Origin: Pectinophora gossypiella
Lineage: Eukaryota > Arthropoda > Insecta > Lepidoptera > Gelechiidae
Assembly (NCBI RefSeq): GCF_024362695.1
Contig: NC_065420.1
Span: 10,765,420-10,829,419, forward strand
Direction: 5' to 3'
DNA: 64,000 bases
Shown: in pieces, positions 54,259 to 63,748 of the stretch
Layout of the letters: the number at the start of each line of letters is the position of its first letter
Position numbering within the stretch: the stretch's first letter is position 1
Notes under the pieces: generated by a model
Database searches by the model: none
What the model saw: the letters and a program-made list of their open reading frames with translations, nothing else
Told to the model about the DNA's origin: nothing
Position numbers and translations under genes: made by a program

Positions 54259-55082
54259 GTTTTCTTTATGCTTTATAATACTTAATTATTTTTTTATTTA
54301 AAAAAATCATGTTGTGTGGTTTTCATCAACAAAACCTAGATATCATTCAATTAATTCCAATCCGGGTAAAAAACGAGACCACATTTTTTTACCTGGATTG
54401 AAACTAGCTTGTCTATTGCGAGGTTTTATTAACAAGAATTGCACCCGAAAGTTTTTTTTTTCAAATAGGCGTAAGCGTGATTGTCACCTCACTATATTTA
54501 TTTATTTATTTCTCTCTCTACAAAGGATCACTTAATAACTAATGGGTACATTTAATGTTTTGACAGAATACCTTTGAGAGAGCTGGAGTCTGTACTGAGT
54601 CGAAACCCGTATTACAGTTCACCAGGCTCCCCCTCTCTGAACTATGTACAGTGCTTTACCAATTCATTAAGTGCATTATAGTACGTAGTATATTACACAT
54701 GTTACATAACAACTCAAAACAGAAATAATACAACAAAACAAAGGATAAGAACTAAAAACAGAACAGCAAAAAAATTTGAAAATTACCTAACCAGTACAGT
54801 GTCTATAGGGCGTTATGTAACGTCGAATCGGGAATCAATTGCGATAACACATATTATTAAACATGCAGTAATTATATTATATCAAATTATAATTGTATTG
54901 TACTCCCATACGGCTCAAATTCCCGTCGCTATATTAATTTAAATTAATTACACGAGTTAGTCTCCATTCTAATAACTTTATTGCTGTCGTATCCTCGTGC
55001 GGTTTGTATGGTTTCAATTAAACTTTGCCTTTGGCAATATGAAGAATTTCTGTGTTTCGTTTTGCAAAATAACTTGTGTTCA
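54259..55082. other. Unique AT-rich stretch
   Basis: Nothing recognised; short ORFs without features. Confidence 0.4.
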
Positions 55083-55205
55083 ACATATTTACATAAAATC
55101 ACGCCCATTTCCCGTTGGGGTAGGCAAAGAACACGGAATTTCACATGCTACCGTCCTGCTCCTGACACATCACGTCCGCAGCGCCTGCGCCTGCCTGACT
55201 CTCCA
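55083..55205 (-). mobile_element. LINE 3' end (VSAYP type)
   Basis: ataaaatcacgcccatttcc, cgttggggtaggcaaagaac and cctgctcctgacacatcacg: the reverse of a non-LTR 3' end. Confidence 0.55.
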
Positions 55206-55257
55206 AAAGTGGAGCGATTAGGAATCGTAAATGTGAACAGGTTTTTATTCATCATCA

Positions 55258-55416
55258 TAAATTTAAGAGCCACGCTCTTGTCGGTGTAGCATTTTCCATT
55301 CCAGTCTATCAAAGGCCAATTCCTTGACTTCCCTATAAGACACGACGTTAACCTTTTCTTTAATCTGTTCCATGTAAGTTCTTCTTGGTCTTCCCCTTCC
55401 TTCTATCTTTCTTTTT
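55258..55416 (-). mobile_element. LINE 3' end (GRPRRAYMEQ type)
   Basis: Near-identical to 54106-54258 (agccacgctcttgtcggtgt, cctataagacacgacgttaa, cttcttggtcttccccttcc). Same orientation, 1.1 kb away. Confidence 0.7.
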
Positions 55417-55802
55417 TTTAGGTTTTTATTAAGGTACAGATAACAATAGGTACTTACAATAATTTATTTAACGCCATCCAATTCAGAACTTCGCAAAACG
55501 CGTAAACATGAAACAATTTAATCATAATAATGAACACGAAATTTTGTGCTGAAAACCGGGGAGCAGCTTTACAGCATATTTCAGGAGATTATAGCAGCGA
55601 CTGAATTTCACATTTCAGGCCATTGTGTATGGGTGACGATCTGAAAATAGCCTATAATGAACGTAATTGTGAAACAACGTTGTAGTTTATAACAAAATTA
55701 AATTACAAATTCAATTCTGTGGGTTCGTAAACATTTTCGGATAAAATATGCAGAATTTATAAGTAGTAAACTAAGTATGTTTATTACAGACAGTAAATTT
55801 GT
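55417..55802. other. Unique AT-rich stretch
   Basis: Nothing recognised. Confidence 0.35.
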
Positions 55803-55893
55803 TCGTCTATCGTGTGGGTTGTGAGGTGGATGACCAACCACATCTACCCTGGTGTCAATTAATGAGTCGTTATAGGCCCCTGACGTGACTCAA
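55803..55893 (-). mobile_element. SINE family C, tail
   Basis: cgtctatcgtgtgggttgtg through aggcccctgacgtgactca. Confidence 0.6.
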
Positions 55894-55938
55894 TAAATTT
55901 GTTAAAAAAAGAGAGTAAATATGTTAAAATCCGACGAT

Positions 55939-56052
55939 CTGGTGAAGGTCGCGGGAAGCCGTTGGATGCGGGCAGCGCAGGACCGGTCGTCGTGGAGATC
56001 CTTGGGGGAGGCCTATGCCCAGCAGTGGGCGTCGTGATGATGATGATGATGT
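55939..56052 (+). mobile_element. LINE 3' end sharing its tail with SINEs A and B
   Basis: One frame reads VAGSRWMRAAQDRSSWRSLG then EAYAQQWAS and a stop: the C-terminus of an insect non-LTR polyprotein. It is followed by (gat)n. The coding end contains gcctatgcccagcagtggg, the motif found in the tails of SINEs A and B. Confidence 0.7.
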
Positions 56053-56253
56053 TAAAATCCGCAATTTTAAACTGACTGTTGTTATTTTCGCTGCTTGCTG
56101 GATATTTTTTTACCTTTACGATGTGTGTACTGTTGGTATACCTCTTGAAATATATAAAATAAAAAGAAAACTTATTATTAGAGCCTTATCTCACTAAGAT
56201 ACCGTGTCGGACCATGTAGAACACGATGGTGCAACCATCTTCTTCTTCTTCGA

Positions 56254-56406
56254 GGCACGTTAAGCTGTTGGTCCCGGTTACTACTTACTGATGTAAGTGA
56301 GTAATCGTTACATGAGTCATATCAGGGGCCTTTGGCTCAATAATAACCCTGACACCAGGGTTGCTGAGGTTGGTAATCCACCTCGCAGCCCACAAGAAGA
56401 AGAAGA
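56254..56406 (+). mobile_element. SINE family C, 3' half
   Basis: aggcacgttaagctgttggt, ttactgatgtaagtgagtaa, cctgacaccagggttgctga and a cccacaagaagaagaagaa tail. Confidence 0.65.
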
Positions 56407-56460
56407 ACCAAATGTATGCAGTTGTATAAACGCTTCTTAACCAGCAGTATCTGTATATAA

Positions 56461-56559
56461 ACCACGCTGCACGCGCCGCGAATCATTTTGACCAATAAAC
56501 GCAGAGAATGACGTCGCACGGATATTGGTCAAAGCCCCTCGATATAATCCGCGTCGCGC
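56461..56559. mobile_element. MITE 'S' split by the full-length LINE (left part)
   Basis: ccacgctgcacgcgccgcga, ttgaccaataaacgcag and atattggtcaaagcccctcg, then atataatccgcgtcgcgc. The right part continues at 62048-62085 (ccgcgtcgcgcgcgacgcgg ... tgtcgtgccgcgata). The copy at 28508-28672 reads straight through the equivalent point (gatataattcgcgctgcgcg), giving the empty site. Confidence 0.7.
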
Positions 56560-56760
56560 TTTTTTTTTTTTTTTTTTTTTTTTTTTTGACGTGACTTATT
56601 GTAGATTTGCCGCAGATGGCATTAACTACTTGGCCGGACAAATGGGGAGCGCTGAAGGCTCTCACCCGGTACAACGTTTAAGACAACAGGCCTGAGGGTG
56701 CCCAGTTGGGCGCGAACCTCGGCTCAGGGCGTCGTCTGAGAGGAAAAATATTTGAAAGAA

Positions 56761-59673
56761 TTAATCGACCCTAGTGGGTCGATAGCGATAAGCGCTGAAT
56801 GAGGGAAATCGTCGACCACGCCGGCGGGGTCGGTATCGGGGTCCTGAAGTGTTTGGTGTCGCGAGCTGATTGGCTGCCTCTATGGCTAGAGTAATCGGGT
56901 CGTCGGGATCGTATATTACGTCCTTCGGACGCCGATACTTTTCAGTACCGTCCCTAAGCGGGATGTATTCGGAAGCCGCAACTACCAGGGGATTTGGGTG
57001 GTGCGGAGCAGAATCGAAAAAACGTTTGGAAGCTAATTTGAGCCATTGGGCAATGGTTGGCAGACCTAGGTCAATGTGCAGATTCTCATTGCGAAGGAAC
57101 CACGGAGCTCCCGTGGCTTTCCGCATGAAACGATTTTGTATTACCTGTAGACGGTGGATTTGAGAGGGACTCGCATGAGCGAAAACTACCCCTGCATAGG
57201 TCATGATCGGACGGATGCAAGTCGTGTAGATTTTGACCTTATTCCTAAGGGACAATTTACTTCGCTTGTTAAGGAGACAGTGAAGACGGCCCATTACAAA
57301 CGCGGCGCGATCGCGCACACGTTTGATATGGGCCTTGAAAGTAAGACGTCTATCTAAGACTACGCCGAGATATTTGACTTGCTCCTCCCAAGGGATCGGC
57401 TTGCCAAACATCTTAATGATTTTAAGTTGACGGCGTGACCGTGGCGTGTTATAATAGCCCTTTGAAAAGTACACCGCTGCACTTTTCTCCGGGTTTACCT
57501 CGATTCTCCATTTGCGAAACCACTTGCCCAAGGCATTGGCCGCGCGTTGGAGGATTCCGGTCATCATAACTCGACCACGGCACGAAGAATAGATGGCTGT
57601 ATCATCCGCAAATAAAGCTAATTCGGTATTAGGGGATTTGGGAATGTCACTAGTATACAATGAAAATAGTAAAGGGGAGAGGACGGAGCCTTGTGGGACT
57701 CCGGCATGTATCGGGTGCGGTGACGAGAGCGTCCCTTCCACGCGGTAGCGAAAGGTTCGATTTGAGAGGAAGTCTCGTATGATGTGCACGAGACGGTCTG
57801 GCACTCCCAGTGAATAAAGCTTGTAGATCAAGCCGTTGTGCCAGACTTTGTCGAACGCTTTCGCCACATCGAAGAAGAGCGCTCCCGTAGCGACAGGTTT
57901 TTTTAAGTTTAATCTACTGGAGATATGTTCAACAATACGGTGCACTTGTTGAACGCAAGAGTGTTTGGTTCTAAAACCAAACTGCTCTGGTGGAATAAGA
58001 TTATTGGATTCGGCGTAGTCCCGTAATCTAGCAAATATGAGCCGCTCATAAATCTTCCCCATGGTATTGAGGAGACTTATAGGGCGGTAACTGGAAGGTT
58101 CGTTTTTAGGTTTCCCAGGCTTTGGTATACCAATTACAATTGCTTCTTTCCACTGCTGTGGAAAGACGCAGTTGCTCATGGCGACGTTGAATATTGCCGT
58201 TAGTAAGCAGATGAGGGGAGCACCGAAGTTTTTAAGGACACGATTCGTGATACCGTCTGAGCCAGGGGCTTTTCGGGTATGAAATCTTTTGATGATACCT
58301 AGTACCTCTTCCTCAGTAACCTGTGGAAGAGGAGGATCGGTGGGAGGTACAGAAGCCCTACGCTGAACTTCAGAGTTCACCGTCGAGAGGTGCCTACGAT
58401 CGATAGGGAGAGTACTGGGCGAACATTGGGCTTCGAGACTGTCGGCAAGGCATTCGGCTTTTTCGTCATCGTCAAAAGCGGGGGGTTGGTTAGGCCTATT
58501 GAGAGGAGGAGTAGGAACAACCGTATCCTTTTGAAGAGACCTAGACAGCTGCCAGATGGCCTGGTGGTGGGGCTCAATGCCGCTCAAAAGATTATCCCAC
58601 CGATTCTGTCGCATGTCATTAATACGTTTTCTTACAGTATGCTGCAAGAGACGCAAATGACGGCGACATTCCTCGGTGCGATTGGAATCATATGCGCGGG
58701 TGGCTGCGTTTTTCTCCGTTAGCAGATCACGGATGTCGGTAGGCAGTTTCCAGCGATGGTCTTCCATCTCCGGAACCTGTTTTGAACTTTCATTCAAAAC
58801 CGACCTCACGTGATCCGTGAGGGAGTTAATAGCTGTCGAGGCCTCCTCTAAGGAGACTATTTCTACTGGGATACTATCTAAGTATACTGAACTAGAAGAC
58901 TGGAGGCCTTCGGCCACCTTCTCCCAGTCCAGTACTGTCTTAGGGGTTGCTGGATTATCAGGGGCGTCTAAACGGGAGCCTAGTTTTAATATAACAGGTC
59001 GGTGGTCGGATTGTAACTCGTGTAGTACTTCTATAGAACATAGACGTAAGTTTATGTTCTTTAGAAGCGCCAAGTCGAGTATTTCTGGTCTGTGGTTCAA
59101 GTCAGGGGGATATCTAGTGGGCTGCAATGGTGTTATTATATCATAATAGAGGGGCTCGGCTAGAGTTTCTAATACCCTGCCTCTTGTGTTTGTTGTTAAG
59201 CAACTCCAAGAAAGATGTTTAGCGTTAAGATCGCCTGCAATTATGACTGAATTACTGAGATTAAAGAGGGCTTCGAGGTCACTTCTAAGTAACCTCTTAG
59301 AGTTATTAGGAGATAGATAAGCCGACACTAGTGTGATTGGCTGATGTCCTGTCATGCCCACTCGACAGATCGAAGCCTCAATGTCAGTGAGGGCAGGCGG
59401 GTCTATAGGTATACAGTGAAGTGACTTTCTATAATAAATGAGAGTGCCCCCTTTGGGCGCAAAGATCCTGTCGTTTCGCACTAAATTATAATTCGCCATC
59501 TTGGGGTCGCGATTAGAGGGTTTGAGGAAAGATTCCTGCACTAATAAAATATTTACCTGATGATGTTTTACAAACTCGTGAATCTCTGCACGTTGACCTA
59601 AGATGCCATCAGCATTGAAAAAACCTATTGTAAGGGAACGCGGTTTGACTCTACTTTTATTCGTACAATCCAT
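56761..59673 (-). CDS. LINE ORF2: endonuclease and reverse transcriptase (970 aa)
   Basis: Copies the element RNA into DNA at a nicked chromosomal target. Residues about 12-230 form an apurinic-type endonuclease: Asn20, Glu47 in LLVQES, GDLN (147-150) and SDH (222-224) are the expected catalytic and metal-binding positions. A linker follows, then the reverse transcriptase at about 455-740, with PSSYRPISLLNTMGKIYERL, FFDVAKAFDKVWH (catalytic Asp602), AGVPQGSVLSPLLF and FADD (688-691, catalytic Asp690 and Asp691). The C-terminal 200 residues include an RNA-binding thumb-like region and a very basic end (RYRPRRRGRR). No RNase H domain is seen, as is usual for jockey-clade elements. No stop or frameshift. 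The ATG overlaps the second of two tandem stops of ORF1 (UAAUG), so translation by termination-reinitiation is likely. Confidence 0.95.
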   Translation of the reverse strand: MDCTNKSRVKPRSLTIGFFNADGILGQRAEIHEFVKHHQVNILLVQESFLKPSNRDPKMANYNLVRNDRIFAPKGGTLIYYRKSLHCIPIDPPALTDIEASICRVGMTGHQPITLVSAYLSPNNSKRLLRSDLEALFNLSNSVIIAGDLNAKHLSWSCLTTNTRGRVLETLAEPLYYDIITPLQPTRYPPDLNHRPEILDLALLKNINLRLCSIEVLHELQSDHRPVILKLGSRLDAPDNPATPKTVLDWEKVAEGLQSSSSVYLDSIPVEIVSLEEASTAINSLTDHVRSVLNESSKQVPEMEDHRWKLPTDIRDLLTEKNAATRAYDSNRTEECRRHLRLLQHTVRKRINDMRQNRWDNLLSGIEPHHQAIWQLSRSLQKDTVVPTPPLNRPNQPPAFDDDEKAECLADSLEAQCSPSTLPIDRRHLSTVNSEVQRRASVPPTDPPLPQVTEEEVLGIIKRFHTRKAPGSDGITNRVLKNFGAPLICLLTAIFNVAMSNCVFPQQWKEAIVIGIPKPGKPKNEPSSYRPISLLNTMGKIYERLIFARLRDYAESNNLIPPEQFGFRTKHSCVQQVHRIVEHISSRLNLKKPVATGALFFDVAKAFDKVWHNGLIYKLYSLGVPDRLVHIIRDFLSNRTFRYRVEGTLSSPHPIHAGVPQGSVLSPLLFSLYTSDIPKSPNTELALFADDTAIYSSCRGRVMMTGILQRAANALGKWFRKWRIEVNPEKSAAVYFSKGYYNTPRSRRQLKIIKMFGKPIPWEEQVKYLGVVLDRRLTFKAHIKRVRDRAAFVMGRLHCLLNKRSKLSLRNKVKIYTTCIRPIMTYAGVVFAHASPSQIHRLQVIQNRFMRKATGAPWFLRNENLHIDLGLPTIAQWLKLASKRFFDSAPHHPNPLVVAASEYIPLRDGTEKYRRPKDVIYDPDDPITLAIEAANQLATPNTSGPRYRPRRRGRRFPSFSAYRYRPTRVD

Positions 59674-59678
59674 TATTA
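59671..59678 (-). promoter_or_regulatory. ORF1/ORF2 stop-restart motif TAATAATG
   Basis: ORF1 ends with TAA at 59678-59676, directly followed in frame by a second TAA whose last A is the first base of the ORF2 ATG (59673-59671). This gives the UAAUG pentanucleotide. In the silkworm LINE SART1 an overlapping UAAUG supports translation of the second ORF by termination-reinitiation; by analogy the same is likely here. Confidence 0.6.
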
Positions 59679-61289
59679 GGCTTTAAATTGGGACAGGGAG
59701 TCTAATAAACTGTCAAGTTGACTAAGGGCCGACTTAAAGAGAATACTAAATTCCCTAAACTGGTTGACAGGAAACGCAGAGGCCTGAGGGGCCATCGCAG
59801 GAACCGGATGAGGCGCAAGAGTGGCTGCAGGAATACCTAAGTTGCTACTAGGTTGGGCGCGGAGCGGATTTGTGGGTCGGACGATTGCCGGGGGACGAAT
59901 CCATGCGGATGGACGCTGTGGCGCGAGTTTGGTCTGCGTGAGTGGCAGAGCCGGGAAATCGCGAGTAGAGTGCGAGGAAGGGGCCATATGGGCCTTAGTG
60001 GGACCGGGTTGGGAAGCTGCAGCGCGGGCTGCCCTTCGTTGAGCTACCTTATGGTGGGTGCGTGGAGCCTTGGTGCATCCGCGATAGTTCGCAGGATGAC
60101 CTTGCTGACCACACAGCACACAGCTAGGGGGTTCCACCTCGTTTTTGCCTCTAAGGCAATCCGAGGTAGCGTGATCACCTAGGCACTTTACGCACCTAGG
60201 CTTGGCATGACAATGCCTACTAGAATGCCCGTAAAGTTGGCATCTATGACATTGCGTTGGGGGGCCTCCCTTATGGGGAGTTTCAACTTTAAGGCCAGAT
60301 AGACCGCAACAAGTCTTCAGGTTGAAGATCTTCTTGCCCTCATCCGTCCTTTCTAATATAACGGTGACCATGTCGTACGGGACTTGGCCACGACCGCGGT
60401 GCATACGGTGCACCTCGAGAACCGGAAAACCGTTTTTAATAAGGTCCTCCTTAACAAGAGTGGTTTCCCACTCCTTAGGGATTCCCTTTAGAATAATACG
60501 GAGGATACGTTCCTCCGGGAGGGCGTAGGTATGGAATTGTATTCCTCTACCTTTTAGAATCGAAGTGAGCTTTCTATGCTCAGAAGATGACGGGACCTGG
60601 ATTTTGATCCCATCTTGGGTCGTGCGGGCGCTGGTGATTACGATGTTCTCCTCTTTCGCCCGAAGGGAGACTTCATTCCACCTATTTTTGTCCCTCATGT
60701 ACAAGGGCGGAGGGGTGGGACCTTTTTGTACTTCAGTGACAGCCTTAGAAGGGCTGGAAGGGACCTTACGGACCTCGGGGATGGAAGAGGGGGGGATCGA
60801 CGTTCCCGAGGACGTTTTCTGAACCTTAGCAGGCTCAGATTCACGGTGACGGCGGGCTCGTTTTCCCTTACGGCCCTCCACGAGCGTGAATATGTCCTCC
60901 GAAGAGGACGACTCCACACACTCCGACGACGAATCGGACTCGGCAACGTCCATACGAACATCGCACGATACCTCATCGTCACCGGCGAGGAGGGAAGCAG
61001 GGGAAGGAGATGACGCGCGCGATTGGGACAAAGCTAGAGACGCGGCGGGGCGGGCAGGGCCGGGAAACGACGCGAAGGACGCGGTGGGGCAGGGGGTCGC
61101 GGGGAGACTGGGTGACGAAGCGCGGTCGGCACGAGGGCTATCAACGCGAGGCGCGGAAGGCAAGGTTAACGCCGCAACTTGAGGTACTAATCGGCATATC
61201 TCAGCGTAAAGCGCGCTGCTTTTATCCGCTAAGATATGCGTCAAAATGAGTTTACCGATTTCGGCCCACAGCTCGGAGCTGTCGGCCAT
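59676..61289 (-). CDS. LINE ORF1: gag-like nucleic-acid-binding protein (537 aa)
   Basis: Structural protein that coats the element RNA and helps target it. After a short helical N-terminus come a long Ser/Pro/Ala-rich, acidic then basic low-complexity region (about 45-200), a folded region (about 205-330) matching the PRE_C2HC/RRM-like part of jockey-type gag proteins (RILRIILKGIPKEW), and three CCHC zinc knuckles at about 347-360 (CHRCQLYGHSSRHC), 366-378 (CVKCLGDHATSDC) and 390-405 (CVLCGQQGHPANYRGC). A Pro/Ala-rich C-terminus ends in QFKA. The closest recognised relatives are the so-called nucleic-acid-binding proteins of X-element and jockey-like transposons. Fully open; the ATG at 61289 is preceded by a GC-rich leader. 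Confidence 0.93.
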   Translation of the reverse strand: MADSSELWAEIGKLILTHILADKSSALYAEICRLVPQVAALTLPSAPRVDSPRADRASSPSLPATPCPTASFASFPGPARPAASLALSQSRASSPSPASLLAGDDEVSCDVRMDVAESDSSSECVESSSSEDIFTLVEGRKGKRARRHRESEPAKVQKTSSGTSIPPSSIPEVRKVPSSPSKAVTEVQKGPTPPPLYMRDKNRWNEVSLRAKEENIVITSARTTQDGIKIQVPSSSEHRKLTSILKGRGIQFHTYALPEERILRIILKGIPKEWETTLVKEDLIKNGFPVLEVHRMHRGRGQVPYDMVTVILERTDEGKKIFNLKTCCGLSGLKVETPHKGGPPTQCHRCQLYGHSSRHCHAKPRCVKCLGDHATSDCLRGKNEVEPPSCVLCGQQGHPANYRGCTKAPRTHHKVAQRRAARAAASQPGPTKAHMAPSSHSTRDFPALPLTQTKLAPQRPSAWIRPPAIVRPTNPLRAQPSSNLGIPAATLAPHPVPAMAPQASAFPVNQFREFSILFKSALSQLDSLLDSLSQFKA

Positions 61290-62011
61290 TTTTAAGGGAC
61301 GGCCAATCTGCTATAGAATAATTACTACCGCTTCGCAAAAGCGTTCCTCAGAGAATAAGCGGCGCAAGAAACTCTGAGGCGATCGCTCGCTAACTTTCGC
61401 AACTCGAGTGGGATTGCTCGAGGGTGTGTGAGAGTGAGTTTTGCCTCTTTGGTTGGGGTTAACAAAGAGGATGTGTGCTTATGGTGTGCCCTAAGCTGGT
61501 ATCCCTTTGCCGATCTTATTGTGCAAGAGGGTTCCTATGCTCTAAGTGCGGAGGGTTTTTACACCCCGAAACACGAAGAGAAAAGAATAAGGGGTAGAGA
61601 TTGGTCACTCTACCCCGGGTGACAGCTAGAGTCGACTAGGGTAGACCCCAAGGCCGGTGGTTCTAGCCCCGTCCGGGTAATATGCCTGCCTCAAAGTGAG
61701 GCAAGCGGACGCCCCAGGGCCACGTCCCACTCAGCTTAGTTAACACCGCAAGGTATCCACTGAGGACCACGAAACTGTGGTTTTAAATTAAGATCGATGC
61801 AACTGTAAAATAACAGTCGTTATTTTAACCTTGAAACTTAGATAAGCCAGCAAGTTCTGAGAAGAACTATTGTTGGCTCAATGAATGGCGGCAGGGTCAC
61901 GCCAGCAGGTAGCCGGCAGACAATGGCGGCACGGGGCGCGGGGCGCGCGGCGGGGGGCTGCGGGGCGCAGCGCGGGGAGCTGCGGGGCGCAGCTCGGGAC
62001 CTCTGAACAAA

Positions 62012-62047
62012 CGACCGTTCGGGACGGCCGCTCGACGCAGAGTGCGA
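62012..62047 (-). promoter_or_regulatory. Possible internal Pol II promoter of the LINE (initiator plus DPE)
   Basis: Taking 62047 as the first base, an initiator-like CACTC has its A at 62043. The sequence GGTCG, which fits the downstream promoter element consensus RGWYV, begins exactly at +28 from that A (62016-62012). This TATA-less layout is known for Drosophila jockey-type LINEs. The initiator match is imperfect. Confidence 0.4.
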
Positions 62048-62058
62048 CCGCGTCGCGC

Positions 62059-62230
62059 GCGACGCGGTTGTCGTGCCGCGATAGCTGATGTCTTGTTGGT
62101 AATGTTTATTTTATGTGTAATAAAGAGATTTTGTATTACAACAAGATACGCTGCTGTATTTTGTGTTCATTGTGCTCAATAAAGTATTTTATCTATCTAT
62201 CTACGCTGCATACATTTTGTTGGTGGCGAT
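62059..62230 (+). repeat. End of MITE 'S' and a retroelement tail
   Basis: 62059-62085 completes the split MITE. 62160-62205 (attgtgctcaataaagtatt then (TCTA)n) is the forward version of the tail seen reversed at 46137-46175. Confidence 0.5.
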
Positions 62231-62338
62231 ACAACATACATAACATAACATAAATAGCCTATATACGGCCCACTACTGGGCACAGGCCTCCCCACAATCA
62301 ACCGGAGGGGGTATGGAGCATACTCCACCACGCGATAC
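62231..62338 (-). mobile_element. SINE family A, tail only
   Basis: cataaatagcctatatacgg, cccactactgggcacaggcc and ggagcatactccaccacgcg, with a (catraa)n tail. Confidence 0.75.
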
Positions 62339-62357
62339 ATAATATAATAATGGCCCC

Positions 62358-62710
62358 GATTCCTGCAGACACCTCCTAATTTTATTTTAAGTTACACCTG
62401 TCATTTTCTTATTCGCCGAAAAGGACAGGGACGGATGATTGACAACTGTTGGTTTTAAAATGAATGAGTAAACTGGGCGAATAAAATAGGCATCTCGCTG
62501 ACATGCAACCCGTTTGACGTGTGCTGTCAACTTCTGTCGGGTTATTAGCTGATATTAAATTTTGGGAGGGTTTTTAAAATGGCTACCTAAAATTGACGTG
62601 TGTTCCATAAATGTTATGCCTGTCGATTATCCGTCCCTTTCCTTTTCGGCGGATAAGAAAATGACAGGTATAACTTAAAATAAAATTAGATGGTGTGCAC
62701 AGGAATCATC
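62358..62710. mobile_element. Palindromic MITE 'Q', copy 2
   Basis: The long inverted repeats run from gattcctg at the left (62359) to caggaatc at the right (about 62708), through cctaattttattttaagtta and ctgtcattttcttattcgcc. About 75 bp of each arm is readable, at high identity. The interior resembles that of the copy at 2381-2716 in inverted order. Confidence 0.75.
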
Positions 62711-63088
62711 ACCAATATGTAAGTGCTGCATATAAATAAATTCGTTCAGTGGTTCTCAAAGGCAGACTTCCTTTCAATTATGTTACCTACTGAATAAAGA
62801 TATTTTTGAACTTGAATTTGTAAGCATTGAATTTAAAGCTAATCAGGACCCTTAATGAAAATCCTTTCAGTACATTTACAGAAAACCGCTTTCTGAACTC
62901 CAGCTAAGTCAAAGCTTTGCTGCAAAGCTGCAGTGTTCCATTATTCCACTACAAGCAACCACTGAATAATATCCCGGCGACAGCGTTAATTGGAAACCAG
63001 AGGGAAGCACATGCTGTTTTGATAGTTTTTTTTTGCTCGCGGTCCGCTTAATCTAACCTGAAGATTTAACAGCTCCGGTTTTTTAAAG
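62711..63088. other. Mostly unique stretch
   Basis: 62776-62822 repeats the retroelement end seen at 39066-39210 (ttatgttacctactgaataa). The rest shows no gene or repeat family. Confidence 0.45.
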
Positions 63089-63400
63089 AAGGTACTGCCT
63101 GTCTGACCTTCCAATCCGCGAAGGGAAAACCAATACAGGTTAGGTCACACACCTCTGAAAATGCCTTTCTCGGGAGTGTGGGATTTTGTGGGTGTGGGGA
63201 TGGGAATATAATAATTGCCAAGGAGAGAGAGAGAGAGAGAGGTTTCCTCACGATGTTTTCCTTCTTCACTGAGCACGTGATAATCATTTACGATTCGAGC
63301 ATGAATTCGACAATGGTTGATTTAGGCTTGTGCTGGATTCGAACCTGCGACTTCAAAGTGAGAGGCAAGCCTTCTACCAACTGGGCTACCACGGCTTCCA
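63089..63400 (-). mobile_element. SINE family E, near full length
   Basis: The minus strand: head gccgtggtagcccagttggt (A box), gtcgcaggttcgaatccagc (B box), body with tcgtgaggaaacctctctct including an expanded (CT)n, and the end ttcgcggattggaaggtcag with acaggcagtacc. A better B box than the copy at 38030. Confidence 0.75.
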
Positions 63401-63647
63401 CATGCTATTTTGATAGGTAATACGAGTATATATACTTTTCCATTTATTAATTGTCTCTTTGTGAGAAGCCCATATAATTAATAAAAACGAATAATTTTCG
63501 ATTAATTATGCTGGCCATTTTTTGCGCCACTTAAAAGTATATAAGCTGTAAGTATGTGTTATTTGTATTATTATGATGTAGATGTGATTTACAGAAATAA
63601 ATCTATTAATTTAATGTATTCATTATAATAATTATATTATGATTTAA
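63401..63647. other. Unique AT-rich stretch
   Basis: Nothing recognised. Confidence 0.35.
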
Positions 63648-63748
63648 TAATCGTTACATGAGCCATGTCAGGAGCCTTTGGCGGCTCAATAATAACCCTG
63701 AAACCAGGGTTAATGAAGTTGGTATTCCACCTCACAACCCAAATGATA
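63648..63748 (+). mobile_element. SINE family C, tail
   Basis: aatcgttacatgagccatgt, ctttggcggctcaataataa, ccctgaaaccagggttaatg and cctcacaacccaaatgata. Confidence 0.65.

Larger units (their letters stand above)
56560..62047 (-). mobile_element. Full-length jockey-clade LINE, 5.49 kb
   Basis: Non-LTR retrotransposon on the minus strand: 5' UTR about 758 bp (62047-61290), ORF1 (61289-59676), ORF2 (59673-56761), 3' UTR about 173 bp and a 28-nt poly(A) tail (56587-56560). It is flanked by the perfect 11-bp duplication ccgcgtcgcgc (56549-56559 and 62048-62058) inside MITE 'S'. Both ORFs are open. The clade is assigned from the three CCHC knuckles and PRE_C2HC-like region of ORF1, the endonuclease-RT order, the absence of an RNase H domain, and a poly(A) tail. 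Probably a recent insertion and possibly active. Truncated relatives: 2940-3200, 4153-4285, 28118-28196, 35884-36142, 40303-40353 and 43833-44290. Confidence 0.95.

Noticed and set aside
59821..61249. Several + strand frames of 68-132 codons
   Set aside because: Antisense shadows of LINE ORF1, open because of its high GC content.
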